Below, one piece after another: positions 12,079 to 20,819 of a stretch of 60,755 nt of DNA (positions within the stretch are counted from its first letter, which is position 1; every line of letters starts with the position of its first letter). Source of the DNA: an uncultured Opitutia bacterium (lineage in GTDB: Bacteria > Verrucomicrobiota > Verrucomicrobiia > Opitutales > Opitutaceae); NCBI GenBank assembly GCA_903830425.1, contig CAIKTR010000055.1, positions 1-60,755 on the forward strand, read 5' to 3'. The notes beneath the pieces are model-generated. The model was not told where the DNA came from and did not search any database. It saw nothing but the letters and a program-made list of their open reading frames with translations. The position numbers were made by a program, and so were the translations under genes.

Positions 12079-13422
12079 ATGCCCGCCATCAACCCCGCCG
12101 CCCTGGGCCGCCACCTGCGGCACCTGACCGAGGCCATCGGGGTGCGGCTGGCCGGGCAGCCGGGAGAGGCGGCGGCCGCGGACTACGTGGCGGGGGAATG
12201 GGAAAAAACCGGCGCGCGGGTGCACCAGGAAAAATTTCCCGTGCAGACGCACGACGTCCGCGAACAGCAGCTCCAGGTTTATCACGACGGGGCGTGGCAC
12301 GACGCGGGCGGCTCGCTTTTTGCGAACACCCCGGGCACGGCGGGGGCGTGGGTCGAGGCCCCGCTGGTATTTTTCGAGGGGCCGACCGGCTACCAGCAGG
12401 CGGATCTGGCGCCCGGGCTGCGCGGCCGCATCGTGCTGCACCTCGGGAGCCACCTCGAGTCGCGCGAACACTACCGGCGGCTGGTGGCGGCCGGGCCGGC
12501 GGGACTCCTGATGGTCGACGTGCGGTATCCGGGCGCGACGCCGCTGGCGGATGCGATTTTCCCGGCCTATGCCGCCGCGTGCGGCGCGGTGCCGGCGCTC
12601 AACGTCGCCTTCCTCGACGCCTGGCGCTGGCGCGAGCGCGGGGCGACGCGCGCCCGGTTCCGGGTGGTGGGCGGGCCGCGGCCGGCGGAGTCGGCCAACG
12701 TGGTGGCCGAACTGCCGGGCACCGACCCGGCGGCGGGCGTGCTCTATCTCGGCTGCCACCACGACACCCAGGCGGATTCCGTGGGGGCGGATGACAACGG
12801 CACCGGGACGGCCGGCTTGATCGAGCTGGCGCGCGTGCTGGCGGCGCGGCCCCGGCGGCGCACGGTCCGGCTGATTTCCTTCGGGGCCGAGGAGCAGCTC
12901 TCGGTGGGCAGTGCGGCCTACGTGCGCCGGCATCGCGCCGCGCTGGCGCGCGACGGCCGGTGCCTGTTCAACCTCGACAGCATCGGCTCGCTGCTCGGCT
13001 GGAACACCCTCTGGGGCAGCGGACCCCGCGAGCTGGACGCGCTGCTGCCGGCGTATTTCAACCAATACGGCCAGCCGTTCCGGCGGGAGCGCGGCGTGCT
13101 GCCGTACGCGGATCATTTTCCCTTCACCGCTGCGGGCGTGCCCGCCCTCACGCTGCTGCGGGTGAACTGCGCCGCCGGGCGTTTTTTCCATCACCGGCCG
13201 GACGACGACCTGAGCCGCGTATCGCTGCCGGTCCTGGCGGCCCTGCTGAATGCCGTGGCGGACTGCACGGCGGACCTGGCCGCGGTGGAGCAGCTGCCCT
13301 TTGCCGCGACCATCCCGGCCGACGAGCACGCGGCGGTGGCGGCGTGCTGGGAAGACCTGTTTGGCGGCTGGGATTTCAGCCCCGCCGGGGCGCCGGCTCA
13401 GGCGACGGCCCCGGTCAGATAG
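12079..13422 (+). CDS. M28 family zinc peptidase
   Basis: A 447-aa metallo-aminopeptidase-like protein. The two-zinc site pattern is visible: HHDTQADSVGADDNGTG (first zinc His and the bridging Asp), SFGAEEQLSVGSAAY (catalytic Glu pair), FNLDSIGS (zinc Asp) and a late His in ADHFPF. An N-terminal region of about 190 residues resembles the PA-type insert domain of M28 enzymes. There is no clear signal peptide, so it may be cytoplasmic. Its last 25 bp overlap the tail of the convergent nitronate monooxygenase-like gene. Substrate unknown. Confidence 0.85.
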   Translation: MPAINPAALGRHLRHLTEAIGVRLAGQPGEAAAADYVAGEWEKTGARVHQEKFPVQTHDVREQQLQVYHDGAWHDAGGSLFANTPGTAGAWVEAPLVFFEGPTGYQQADLAPGLRGRIVLHLGSHLESREHYRRLVAAGPAGLLMVDVRYPGATPLADAIFPAYAAACGAVPALNVAFLDAWRWRERGATRARFRVVGGPRPAESANVVAELPGTDPAAGVLYLGCHHDTQADSVGADDNGTGTAGLIELARVLAARPRRRTVRLISFGAEEQLSVGSAAYVRRHRAALARDGRCLFNLDSIGSLLGWNTLWGSGPRELDALLPAYFNQYGQPFRRERGVLPYADHFPFTAAGVPALTLLRVNCAAGRFFHHRPDDDLSRVSLPVLAALLNAVADCTADLAAVEQLPFAATIPADEHAAVAACWEDLFGGWDFSPAGAPAQATAPVR

Positions 13423-14819
13423 CGGATGACATCCTCCGCGCGGTAGTGGTCCGCGCCGGCGGGCACCAGCCGCGCCAAGTCGACGACCTCGTTGCCCGCG
13501 GTCACGATGGGCGGCTCGGTTTCGCCGTGGCGCACCTGGCCCAGGCCCACGGTCGCCATGAGCCCGTTGCACAGGCACTTTCGGCCCACGATGTCCGCCG
13601 CGAGGCCGCCTTTGCGCAGATAATGGTCGTCCGGCTCGCTGGCGCAGCGGTAGCCGACGCTGCCGTCGGACTTGCGATAGGGCTGCCGCAAGTAGCCGAG
13701 GTCGCAGATTTTTCCCCGCGCCGCGTAAACGTCACCCTGCGACAGGGTGCCGGCCATCTCGGCGACCTTGAAGGGAAAGCCCGTGGGGGAGGCCGCGGGA
13801 TCGGTAAACACGCTGGCCGTGCCGTCGCGGCTGGCCTGGATCATCCGCCGCTTCAGGTCCGGCGCGAGGCCGGACTCGTCGCAAAACGCGAAGGCGGTGC
13901 CGACCTGGATGCCGGTGGCCCCCAGCAGCTGGGCCGCCGCAAGCTTGTCCGGCCGCGCCTGGCTGCCCGCCAGCCAGAAGGGCAGGCCGAGCTCGCGGAT
14001 TTTCGCCAGATCCGGCACGTCGCGCGGGCCGTAAACCGGTTCGCCGCGGGCATCCAGCTGCAGCGGGCCGCGGGGCGGGGCATTGTGTCCGCCCGCCAGC
14101 TCGCCCTCGACCACGAAGCCGTCCACCCGGCCGTTGGATTTGCGGGCCAGCGTCAGGGCCAGCGTCGCGGAGGCCACGATGGCGAGGAACACCGGCCGGC
14201 GCAGCAGGAGGGGCGGCTTGCCCCAGAAGGCCGCCGGATCGAACCGGAGGAAGTGCTCTTCCCCGGGCAGGGTGTCGGCGACCTCAATCTTCTGCTCCGC
14301 CAGCTCCCCCGCCGCCAGGCGGTCGAGGATGCCGGGGATCGTGCGCGGGATGCCCGCGCCCATCAGCACATAGTCAACGCCGGCCAGCATCGCGCCATAG
14401 AGCGAGGCCAGGGTGGGCAGCTGGATTTTTTCGAGCAGGTTGATGCCCACCACGCCGTCGTGGCCGGACTTGGCGAGAAAGACCTCGGTGAAATTGGCCG
14501 CCACGGTCAGCTCGGTGAAGGCCGGTCCGGGTGCGAGGGCGGGGAGCGGGGTCGAGGCGTAGGCCGCCGCGGGCGCCTTGCCGCCGGGGACGAAATAATG
14601 GGCGAGCACCCGCTCGGCCATGGCCGGGATCGGGAAGTGAGACAGGGCCCGGCGCATCTCGCCGGAAAGATCGCCGGCCTGCAGGCGCCGCGCCAGCACG
14701 CTGGCCAGTGCGGTGCCGGAAACGACGCCGAGCGCGCCCAGCTTGGAAACGGAGCGCGCCAGCTCCCAGTTGGAGACGGCGGCACCCATGCCGCCCTGAA
14801 TAATGACCGGATGTGACAT
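13398..14819 (-). CDS. Nitronate monooxygenase-like (NPD) FMN protein
   Basis: A 473-aa FMN-dependent TIM-barrel protein of the 2-nitropropane dioxygenase/FabK family. It starts MSHPVIIQGGMGAAVSNWEL, the usual FMN phosphate and substrate loop, and has FVVEGELAGGHN, the family's GGH motif, and GATGIQVGTAFAF. It is longer than typical NMOs (about 320-350 aa) because of a C-terminal extension containing YRCASEPDDHYLRKGG and a KCLCNGLMAT cysteine pair, which resembles PfaD/FabD-associated reductases. The ATG at 14819 matches the family start. Actual substrate unclear: nitronate detoxification or an enoyl-reductase-like role. Confidence 0.78.
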   Translation of the reverse strand: MSHPVIIQGGMGAAVSNWELARSVSKLGALGVVSGTALASVLARRLQAGDLSGEMRRALSHFPIPAMAERVLAHYFVPGGKAPAAAYASTPLPALAPGPAFTELTVAANFTEVFLAKSGHDGVVGINLLEKIQLPTLASLYGAMLAGVDYVLMGAGIPRTIPGILDRLAAGELAEQKIEVADTLPGEEHFLRFDPAAFWGKPPLLLRRPVFLAIVASATLALTLARKSNGRVDGFVVEGELAGGHNAPPRGPLQLDARGEPVYGPRDVPDLAKIRELGLPFWLAGSQARPDKLAAAQLLGATGIQVGTAFAFCDESGLAPDLKRRMIQASRDGTASVFTDPAASPTGFPFKVAEMAGTLSQGDVYAARGKICDLGYLRQPYRKSDGSVGYRCASEPDDHYLRKGGLAADIVGRKCLCNGLMATVGLGQVRHGETEPPIVTAGNEVVDLARLVPAGADHYRAEDVIRYLTGAVA

Positions 14820-15080
14820 AATAAGGTAAAGGCCGTCGGGCTGATTGGAGGCCGCGGGCCCAATTACCTTTCGTCCCCGGGTTGGGCAAAGGAAGGCCAA
14901 TGCACCCGGGCAAACGGGTGTTAGCACCGGCGCCGGAGGCAGCAAGATGTACCCACTCTCCCTGCGCGAACAAAAAATACTCCGAGGAAAACCGCCCCGA
15001 TGCGGACGGCCCCGGCCCCCGCCCGGCCCCCGCCAGCGCGAATCTCGTCGAAAAGAAAGCGGGTGCCGCTACGGTAGCTC

Positions 15081-15100
15081 GCAGCCGGCGTGCCGGCTGC
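15081..15100. repeat. 9-bp perfect inverted repeat (REP-like)
   Basis: GCAGCCGGC-GT-GCCGGCTGC, a perfect 9-bp arm palindrome with a 2-nt centre, six bases before the ATG at 15107. It could be a REP-type dispersed element or a hairpin occluding the start of the URO-D-like gene. No second copy was noticed in the window. Confidence 0.5.
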
Positions 15101-15106
15101 CTGCCC

Positions 15107-16336
15107 ATGACTTCCCGCGAACGAGTGCTGATGGCTTTGAGCCACCGCCAGCCGGACCGCATCCCGGTGGATCTTTCCGGCCATCGCTCGTCCGGCATCG
15201 CCGCCATGGCCTACCGGCGGCTGCGCCAGCATCTCGGGCTGGAGGACCGGCCCATCCGGGTTTACGACCCGGTGCAGCAACTGGCCATCGTGGACGAGGA
15301 TGTGCTGCAGCGCTTCGGCGTGGACACGATCGAGCTGGGCCGGGCGTTTGCGCTCGAGGACAAGTGGTGGACGGAATGGGTGCTGCCCGACGGCTCCCCC
15401 TGCCTGATGCCGGTGTGGGCCAAGCCCGAGCGCGGCGAGGGGGAGTGGATCCTCCGGTCGCCGGGCACCGGCCGGGTCATGGCGCGGATGCCGCCGGGCG
15501 TGCTGTTTTTTGAGCAGGCCTGCTTTCCCTTTGCGGAACACGACGACCTCGACCGGATCGAGGAGGCGCTGGGCGAGGTGATGTGGGCGGCGGCGGCTTC
15601 GCCCCCGGGCCCCATCGCGGCCGGCGCGGAAGGCACCCGGCGGCTGGCGGAGGGCGCGCAGCGGCTGCGCCGGCAGTCGGATCGCGCGATCATCGGGCTG
15701 TTTGGGGGCAACCTGCTGGAGCTGGGCCAATTTCTCTATCGCAACGACAATTTCTTCCTGCTCCTGGCCGGCGAACCGGAGCGGGCCCACGCCTTCCTCG
15801 ACCGGCTGATGCGGCTGCACCTCGCCAACCTGGAGCGCTTCCTCGGGGCGGTCGGGCCGCACCTGGATGTTATTTTATTCGGCGACGACCTGGGCATGCA
15901 GTCGGGACCGCAGATCTCCCCCGCGATGTACCGCGAGTTTTTCCAGCCCCGGCAGCGGCAGCTGTGGAGCCGGGTCCGCGCCCTGGCCCCGCACCTCCGC
16001 ATCATGCTGCACTGTTGCGGCGGCGTGCAGGAACTGCTCCCCGGGCTGATCGAGGCGGGGCTGGAGGCGATCAATCCGGTGCAGATCACCTGCCGCGGCA
16101 TGGAGCCCGCCGGGCTGAAGCGGGACTTTGGCGGCCGGCTGACCTTCTGGGGCGGGGGCTGCGACACGCGGGAGATGATCACCCAGGGCACGCCCGCCCA
16201 GGTGCGCGACCAGGTGCGGCGGCTGATGGAGGTCTGGCGGCCGGGCGGCGGCTACATTTTCCAGCAGGTGCACAACCTCATGGCCGATGTGCCGCCCGCG
16301 AACATCGTGGCGATGTTCGACGCGGTGAACGCGTGA
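15107..16336 (+). CDS. URO-D/MtaA-like putative methyltransferase (lone copy 2)
   Basis: A 409-aa URO-D superfamily protein with the classic zinc signature of methylcobamide methyltransferases: HxCG (H302, C304 in MLHCCGGV) and a third cysteine, C352, in WGGGCDTRE. FGDDLGMQSGPQISP (residues 258-272) is the substrate-loop motif common to the family here. The ATG at 15107 starts at MTSRERVLMALSHRQPDRIPVD, which matches the typical N-terminus; the upstream open frame is rejected. It stands alone, 17 kb from the main cluster, without its own corrinoid protein, so it would have to use the one at 38709. Its closest relative here by motif is the copy at 35144. Substrate unknown. Confidence 0.75.
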   Translation: MTSRERVLMALSHRQPDRIPVDLSGHRSSGIAAMAYRRLRQHLGLEDRPIRVYDPVQQLAIVDEDVLQRFGVDTIELGRAFALEDKWWTEWVLPDGSPCLMPVWAKPERGEGEWILRSPGTGRVMARMPPGVLFFEQACFPFAEHDDLDRIEEALGEVMWAAAASPPGPIAAGAEGTRRLAEGAQRLRRQSDRAIIGLFGGNLLELGQFLYRNDNFFLLLAGEPERAHAFLDRLMRLHLANLERFLGAVGPHLDVILFGDDLGMQSGPQISPAMYREFFQPRQRQLWSRVRALAPHLRIMLHCCGGVQELLPGLIEAGLEAINPVQITCRGMEPAGLKRDFGGRLTFWGGGCDTREMITQGTPAQVRDQVRRLMEVWRPGGGYIFQQVHNLMADVPPANIVAMFDAVNA

Positions 16337-16452
16337 GCGGGGCCTGCGAACCCGGCCGGCGGCGGCGGTCGCAGTGGATGTTAGTGGGCAAAATCTGCGT
16401 AGGTGGGCGGGACGGCTTGTGTTATGCTCCGTCCGGCTGAGGCCACCGACCT

Positions 16453-16893
16453 ATGACCACCACCGTTTCCGAGCTCTTGCCGATCCTGCAATCGTCGATT
16501 GGACCCGTGATCCTGATTTCCGGGGTGGGCCTGCTGCTGCTGACCCTCACCAACCGCTTTGGGCGGATGCTGGACCGCGCCCGGTCGCTGAACCACGAAC
16601 TGCGGTCGGATCCGCCGTCGGACAAACAGGAGGCGCTCCGCACGCAGATCGGCATCCTGATGCGCCGGGCCGGCATCCTGCGGATGTCCATCACCCTCGG
16701 CGCGGTCACCGTGCTGCTGGCCGCGGTGCTCATGCTGCTGCTGTTCCTCTCCGCCTGGTTCCAACTGGAGATGAGCGGGCTCATCGCCGGGGTCTTCTGT
16801 GTGGCCCAGCTCTGCCTCATCGGCGCCATGGTGGCGTTCATTGGGGACATGCACCTGGCCCTCGCGGCCGTGAGGCTCGAGGTGAAACCCTAG
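16453..16893 (+). CDS. DUF2721 membrane protein
   Basis: A 146-aa inner-membrane protein of family DUF2721. It shows the typical opening (IGPVILISGVGLLLLTLTNRFGRMLDR), a cytoplasmic helical loop and two or three further hydrophobic helices (LGAVTVLLAAVLMLLLFLSAWF and the stretch after MSGLIAGVFCVAQLCLIGAM). Family function unknown. It is preceded by a GC-rich inverted repeat, GGACGG with CCGTCC 15 nt apart, at about 16410-16435. It converges with glyS. Confidence 0.8.
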   Translation: MTTTVSELLPILQSSIGPVILISGVGLLLLTLTNRFGRMLDRARSLNHELRSDPPSDKQEALRTQIGILMRRAGILRMSITLGAVTVLLAAVLMLLLFLSAWFQLEMSGLIAGVFCVAQLCLIGAMVAFIGDMHLALAAVRLEVKP

Positions 16894-16920
16894 GCCGCGG
16901 CGGGAGCCCGGGGCTCCGCC

Positions 16921-18447
16921 TCAGTAGACCTGCTCCTCAAGCAACTGGAACAGGTCCGCCTCGGTGATGCGCTTCTGCTGCATCGAGTCGCGCTCGCGGA
17001 GCGTGAAGCTGCCGTCCTTCTCGATCGTCTCGAAGTCGATGGTCACGCACCACGGGGTGCCGATCTCGTCCTGCCGGCGGTAGCGGCGGCCGATGGCGCC
17101 GGCCTCGTCATAGAACACGGCGTAGCGGCGCTGCAGCTTCTTGTAGAGTTCCTTCGCGCGGGCGGTGAGCAGCTCCTTGTTCTTGAGCAGCGGCAGCACC
17201 GCCACCTTCACCGGCGCGATGCGCGGCGAAAGGCGCAGCACGGTGCGCTTCTCCACGTTGCCCTTGTCGTCCGTGACGTCCTCCTCCGCGTAGCCGGCGC
17301 AGAGCACGGCGAGCAGGATGCGGTCCACGCCCACGGCGGGCTCGATGACGTGCGGCACGAATTTCTTCTTCGTGGCCTCGTCGAAGTACTCCATCGGCTT
17401 GCCGCTGGCGGTCGCGTGCTGGGTGAGGTCGTAGTTGCCGCGCGCCGCGATGCCCCAGAGCTCCTGCACGCCGAACGGATACCGGAACATGATGTCGACC
17501 GTGCCCTTCGAGTAGAACGCCAGCTTTTCCTTGGGGTGGGCGTAGCGGGAGAGGTGGCTGTCGGGCAGGCCGATGCTCTTCAGCCAGGCCTCGCACCACG
17601 CGATCCACGCCTCGTGGCACTGGGCCCAGTCGGCGTCCTCGGAGATGAAGTACTCCATCTCCATCTGCTCGAACTCGCGGGAGCGGAAGATGAAGTTGCG
17701 CGGCGTGATCTCGTTGCGGAAGGACTTGCCGATTTGGGCGATGCCGAAGGGCAGCTTCACGCGGCCCGTGTCCACCACGTTCTTGAAGTCGACGAACATG
17801 CCCTGCGCCGTCTCCGGCCGCAGGTAGGCCACGCTGCTGGCGTCGGTCATCGCGCCGACGTTCGTCTGGAACATCATGTTGAACGAGCGCGGGGGCGTCA
17901 GGCTGCCGGGCTCGCCGGTGGCGGGGGAGGGGATCAGCGGGATCTCGTCCGGCCGGGCCTCGGTCAGGTCCTTGGCGACCACGGGCGCGAGGGTGCCCTG
18001 GAGGGCCTTTTTGCGCTTGAAGCTCTCGGCGGCGGCCTGGAGCTCGGCGGCGGTGCGCTCGCTCTCGAGGGCCGACACATAGCCGGCGGTCTGGCCGTCG
18101 ATCACGACGGCGGCGAAGAACAGCTGATCCGCGCGGTAGCGCTGCTTGCTCACCTTGCAGTCCACCAGCGGGTCGGTGAACCCGGCGACGTGGCCGGAGG
18201 CCTCCCAGACCTTGGGGTGCATGATGATCGAGGACTCGAGGCCGACGATGTCGTCGCGGCGCCGCACCATGTCGTTCCACCAGCAGTCCCGGATGTTCTT
18301 CTTCAGCTCGGAGCCGAGGGGGCCGTAGTCGAAGAAGCCGTTGCTGCCGCCGTAGATCTCGGAGGACTGGAAAATGAAGCCGCGGCGCTTCGCGAGCGCG
18401 ACAATCTGGTCCATGGTGACAACGGCGGGGGCGGGAGAGTCGGACAT
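16921..18447 (-). CDS. glyQS: Glycyl-tRNA synthetase, homodimeric type
   Basis: Class II aminoacyl-tRNA synthetase charging tRNA-Gly, of the alpha2 type (508 aa). It opens with [23 protein letters not shown] and GFFDYGPLG, has motif 2 ([21 protein letters not shown]), motif 3 ([16 protein letters not shown]) and a C-terminal anticodon-binding domain ([17 protein letters not shown]). The ATG at 18447 gives [14 protein letters not shown]; the longer frame upstream is GC-rich noise. Housekeeping gene. Homodimeric glycyl-tRNA synthetases are usual for Verrucomicrobiota and archaea, while many other bacteria use alpha2beta2. Confidence 0.95.
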   Translation of the reverse strand: MSDSPAPAVVTMDQIVALAKRRGFIFQSSEIYGGSNGFFDYGPLGSELKKNIRDCWWNDMVRRRDDIVGLESSIIMHPKVWEASGHVAGFTDPLVDCKVSKQRYRADQLFFAAVVIDGQTAGYVSALESERTAAELQAAAESFKRKKALQGTLAPVVAKDLTEARPDEIPLIPSPATGEPGSLTPPRSFNMMFQTNVGAMTDASSVAYLRPETAQGMFVDFKNVVDTGRVKLPFGIAQIGKSFRNEITPRNFIFRSREFEQMEMEYFISEDADWAQCHEAWIAWCEAWLKSIGLPDSHLSRYAHPKEKLAFYSKGTVDIMFRYPFGVQELWGIAARGNYDLTQHATASGKPMEYFDEATKKKFVPHVIEPAVGVDRILLAVLCAGYAEEDVTDDKGNVEKRTVLRLSPRIAPVKVAVLPLLKNKELLTARAKELYKKLQRRYAVFYDEAGAIGRRYRRQDEIGTPWCVTIDFETIEKDGSFTLRERDSMQQKRITEADLFQLLEEQVY

Positions 18448-18523
18448 AGCCTGCCAGAGATGGCGGGCCGCCCGGCCGTGGTCAATTCCCCCGTTGCCGG
18501 CGGCGCGCGGGGCCGCCGCCGCG

Positions 18524-19159
18524 TCAAGCCGTCCGCGGGGCGGCCGGGAGGGCGAAGGCGGTCCGGGACCTTTCCTGCCAGCGCTCGCGGCCGGCAAACA
18601 GGGGCACGGAATCGGCGACCGGCAGGTCCTTCACGAGGAGAAAATAGCGGGCGAACAGCTCGTCGGCCGCGCCCCACGCAAAACCGAAGGGCGGCCCGGC
18701 TTCCGCCGGCCCCGGCGGCTGGTAATAGAAATAGCCCAGCAGCGAGCCGCGGTGCCGGAGCAGCGCGGCGACCCGGTTCCGGTAGGCCTCGCGCCGCTCC
18801 GGCAGGAGGGAGCAGAGGAAGGTCCGCTCGTAGATCACGTCGAACGGGACGGCCCCGAAGTCGTGGGCGAAGAAGTCCCCCACGAGGATGTTGGGCGCCA
18901 GCGCCGGGCCGGCCACCTGGTGGGCGCGCGCGACCGCCGCCGGCGAAAGATCCAGGGCGGTGACCGCGTAGCCGGCGTCGGCAAACGCCTTGATTTCATA
19001 ACCCGAGCCACAGCCCGGGATGAGCACCCGGCCGCCGCGGGGATGGTGCCGGAGGTAGGAACTCAAGCCGGCGGGCACGCCGCCGAAGTCCCACGGGGTC
19101 TGACCGCTTTGGTAGCGCTGGTCCCAAAACTCCGGGTGACTGGGGTGGGTGGAATCCAT
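18524..19159 (-). CDS. TPMT-family SAM-dependent methyltransferase
   Basis: A 211-aa class I methyltransferase of the thiopurine methyltransferase-like family. It starts [20 protein letters not shown], the family's signature, followed by SAM motif [13 protein letters not shown], then [10 protein letters not shown] and ILVGDFF. The cytosolic enzyme probably methylates a small thiol, halide, tellurite or similar nucleophile; the true substrate is unknown. It is co-oriented with, and 76 bp upstream of, glyS. It uses SAM and is unrelated to the corrinoid methyltransferases downstream. Confidence 0.85.
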   Translation of the reverse strand: MDSTHPSHPEFWDQRYQSGQTPWDFGGVPAGLSSYLRHHPRGGRVLIPGCGSGYEIKAFADAGYAVTALDLSPAAVARAHQVAGPALAPNILVGDFFAHDFGAVPFDVIYERTFLCSLLPERREAYRNRVAALLRHRGSLLGYFYYQPPGPAEAGPPFGFAWGAADELFARYFLLVKDLPVADSVPLFAGRERWQERSRTAFALPAAPRTA

Positions 19160-19208
19160 GCCGAGGCGAGTGACGGCAGCCTACTGAAAATATTTCCGGC
19201 CGCGAGAA

Positions 19209-20687
19209 TTATGGCGGGCCGGACTGGTGGGACATGGCCGGCCCCGGGACCAGCGGGAGCCGGGCGATCGAGCTGACCGCGAGGTTGTCCCACGAGCCGG
19301 TCCAGAGCGCGATCTGCTCGTCGGTCTTGATGAAGACGGGGCGCTGGGGGAGCGCGTAGTCCTTCGGCGGGTGCCACCCGCCCTCGATCCAGTCGGGCAG
19401 GTCGACGCCAAAGCGCACGCGGTCCTTCCGGCCGACCAGGCCGAAGACGCACTGCCACAGGTAGTCGCCGATCGCCCAATGCTGGCCCTGCTCGATCCAG
19501 AGGCACTGGTCGCCCAGCAGCACCGAGGTGCGGAGGTCGGGCGCGAAAAAGGCGTCCCAGAAGCCGGCGTCGATGCCGTGGCGGTGCACGAGGTGGCGGA
19601 AGTCGTGGCTTTGCCAGCCCGTGCTCGGGGCGATGTCCACCTCGCTCTGCCAGCCCGTGCCCGAGACGAAGAAGCCGCGCGGGTGCTGGTAGGTCGCGTA
19701 GGTGCGGTCGCAGGCCGCCAGAAAGGCCTCCAGTTCGGGGTCCGGCCGCAGCCGGACGTAGCGCTGGATGCCCTCGAGCGAGTCACCCATGCCGGCGATG
19801 AGCATCGGGCCGCGGTTGAGGTGCCAGCGGTTGCCGGCGAAATACCACATGCGATGGCAGCGGGTCTGGCCGCGCTCGTCGATCCAGTGGGAGCGGGCGA
19901 CATGGCGGCAGAGCTTGCCGGCCTCCGCGACGTAGCGCTCGTCCCCGTAGATCTCCGCCGCGAGCAGCAGCGGGCAAATCATGAGGCCGTAGTATTCGGA
20001 GGGCTCGAGGATGTCCTTGATGCCGAGGACGCGCAGGGTGCCGGCGCTGTCGGCGTCGGGCATGCCGGCGAAATGGAACGTCCGGATCATGTAGTCGAGG
20101 TCCTCGCGGGTGGAGTCATACCAGCGGCGGTCGTTAAAGGCGCGGAAGAAGAGCAGCTTGCCCCAGATCCGGGCGTAATCCTGGTTGGCGACGGCATCGG
20201 CGGCAGGCCGGCCGTTTTTGCCGTAGGGCAGGCAGCCGACCTCCAGGTTGCGCAGGATGGCGGTGCGGATCTGCTCGAGCAATTTTGGCGGCAGCCAGTC
20301 GCGGGCGTAGAGGGCGGTGAGGCCGAGCGAGAGGTTGGGGACGGCGTTATGGATCAGCCCGTGCTTGCAGATCTCACCGGCGTTGAAACCGATGTGGTCA
20401 TATTGGCCGTCGGGCAGGAAGGTGGTGGACTGGAAGTTGACCAGGCGCTCGAGCAGGGCCTTGGCGCGGGGGTCGGGCCGCAGCGCGATGGCCTGGGCGA
20501 GGCCGGCGAGAAAGGGCGAGGCCCAGGTGGTGTGGCCGGCTGTGAAGTCGGCCAGGCGGTAGGGGTTGACGCCCCAGACCGGGTGGTTGTGGAAGCCGTG
20601 GATGGCGCCGTTGGGCTGCACCCAGGAGTGCAGCCAGTTGCCCAGCGCGGCGAGATTGGGGGAGGCGGAGGTGGAAGGCAGGCTCAT
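19209..20687 (-). CDS. Unknown 492-aa protein, possible alpha/alpha-barrel
   Basis: Not recognised as a named family. Sequence is rich in aromatic residues and regularly spaced helices (for example LYARDWLPPKLLEQIRTAI and EIYGDERYVAEAGKLCRHVA), reminiscent of six-hairpin glycosidase or lyase folds, with a beta-rich C-terminal 100 residues (WIEGGWHPPKDYALPQRPVF). No signal peptide. The ATG at 20687 (MSLPSTSASPNLAALGNWLH) is the plausible start; the much longer open frame is antisense to the GH2 gene. It is divergent from the GH2 gene with a 132-bp gap, so the two probably share a regulator and substrate. A role in glycan processing is inference. Confidence 0.6.
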   Translation of the reverse strand: MSLPSTSASPNLAALGNWLHSWVQPNGAIHGFHNHPVWGVNPYRLADFTAGHTTWASPFLAGLAQAIALRPDPRAKALLERLVNFQSTTFLPDGQYDHIGFNAGEICKHGLIHNAVPNLSLGLTALYARDWLPPKLLEQIRTAILRNLEVGCLPYGKNGRPAADAVANQDYARIWGKLLFFRAFNDRRWYDSTREDLDYMIRTFHFAGMPDADSAGTLRVLGIKDILEPSEYYGLMICPLLLAAEIYGDERYVAEAGKLCRHVARSHWIDERGQTRCHRMWYFAGNRWHLNRGPMLIAGMGDSLEGIQRYVRLRPDPELEAFLAACDRTYATYQHPRGFFVSGTGWQSEVDIAPSTGWQSHDFRHLVHRHGIDAGFWDAFFAPDLRTSVLLGDQCLWIEQGQHWAIGDYLWQCVFGLVGRKDRVRFGVDLPDWIEGGWHPPKDYALPQRPVFIKTDEQIALWTGSWDNLAVSSIARLPLVPGPAMSHQSGPP

Positions 20688-20819
20688 GAGAAAGGTTGAG
20701 CGCCGAGCTTTCGTTTTTTTCCGGCTTAGCCAACCACCAACCGTCACCGCCGCGGCCGCGCGGAGGAAAGAAGGCTCGCGGCGGGGGGCGAGGTATGCGA
20801 CACCGGTTCCCGCCCCGCC

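Noticed and set aside
14882-15106. N-terminal extension of the URO-D-like gene starting at 14882
   Set aside because: The 75 extra codons are Pro/Ala/Arg-rich, include the palindrome at 15081, and family similarity starts exactly at the ATG at 15107.
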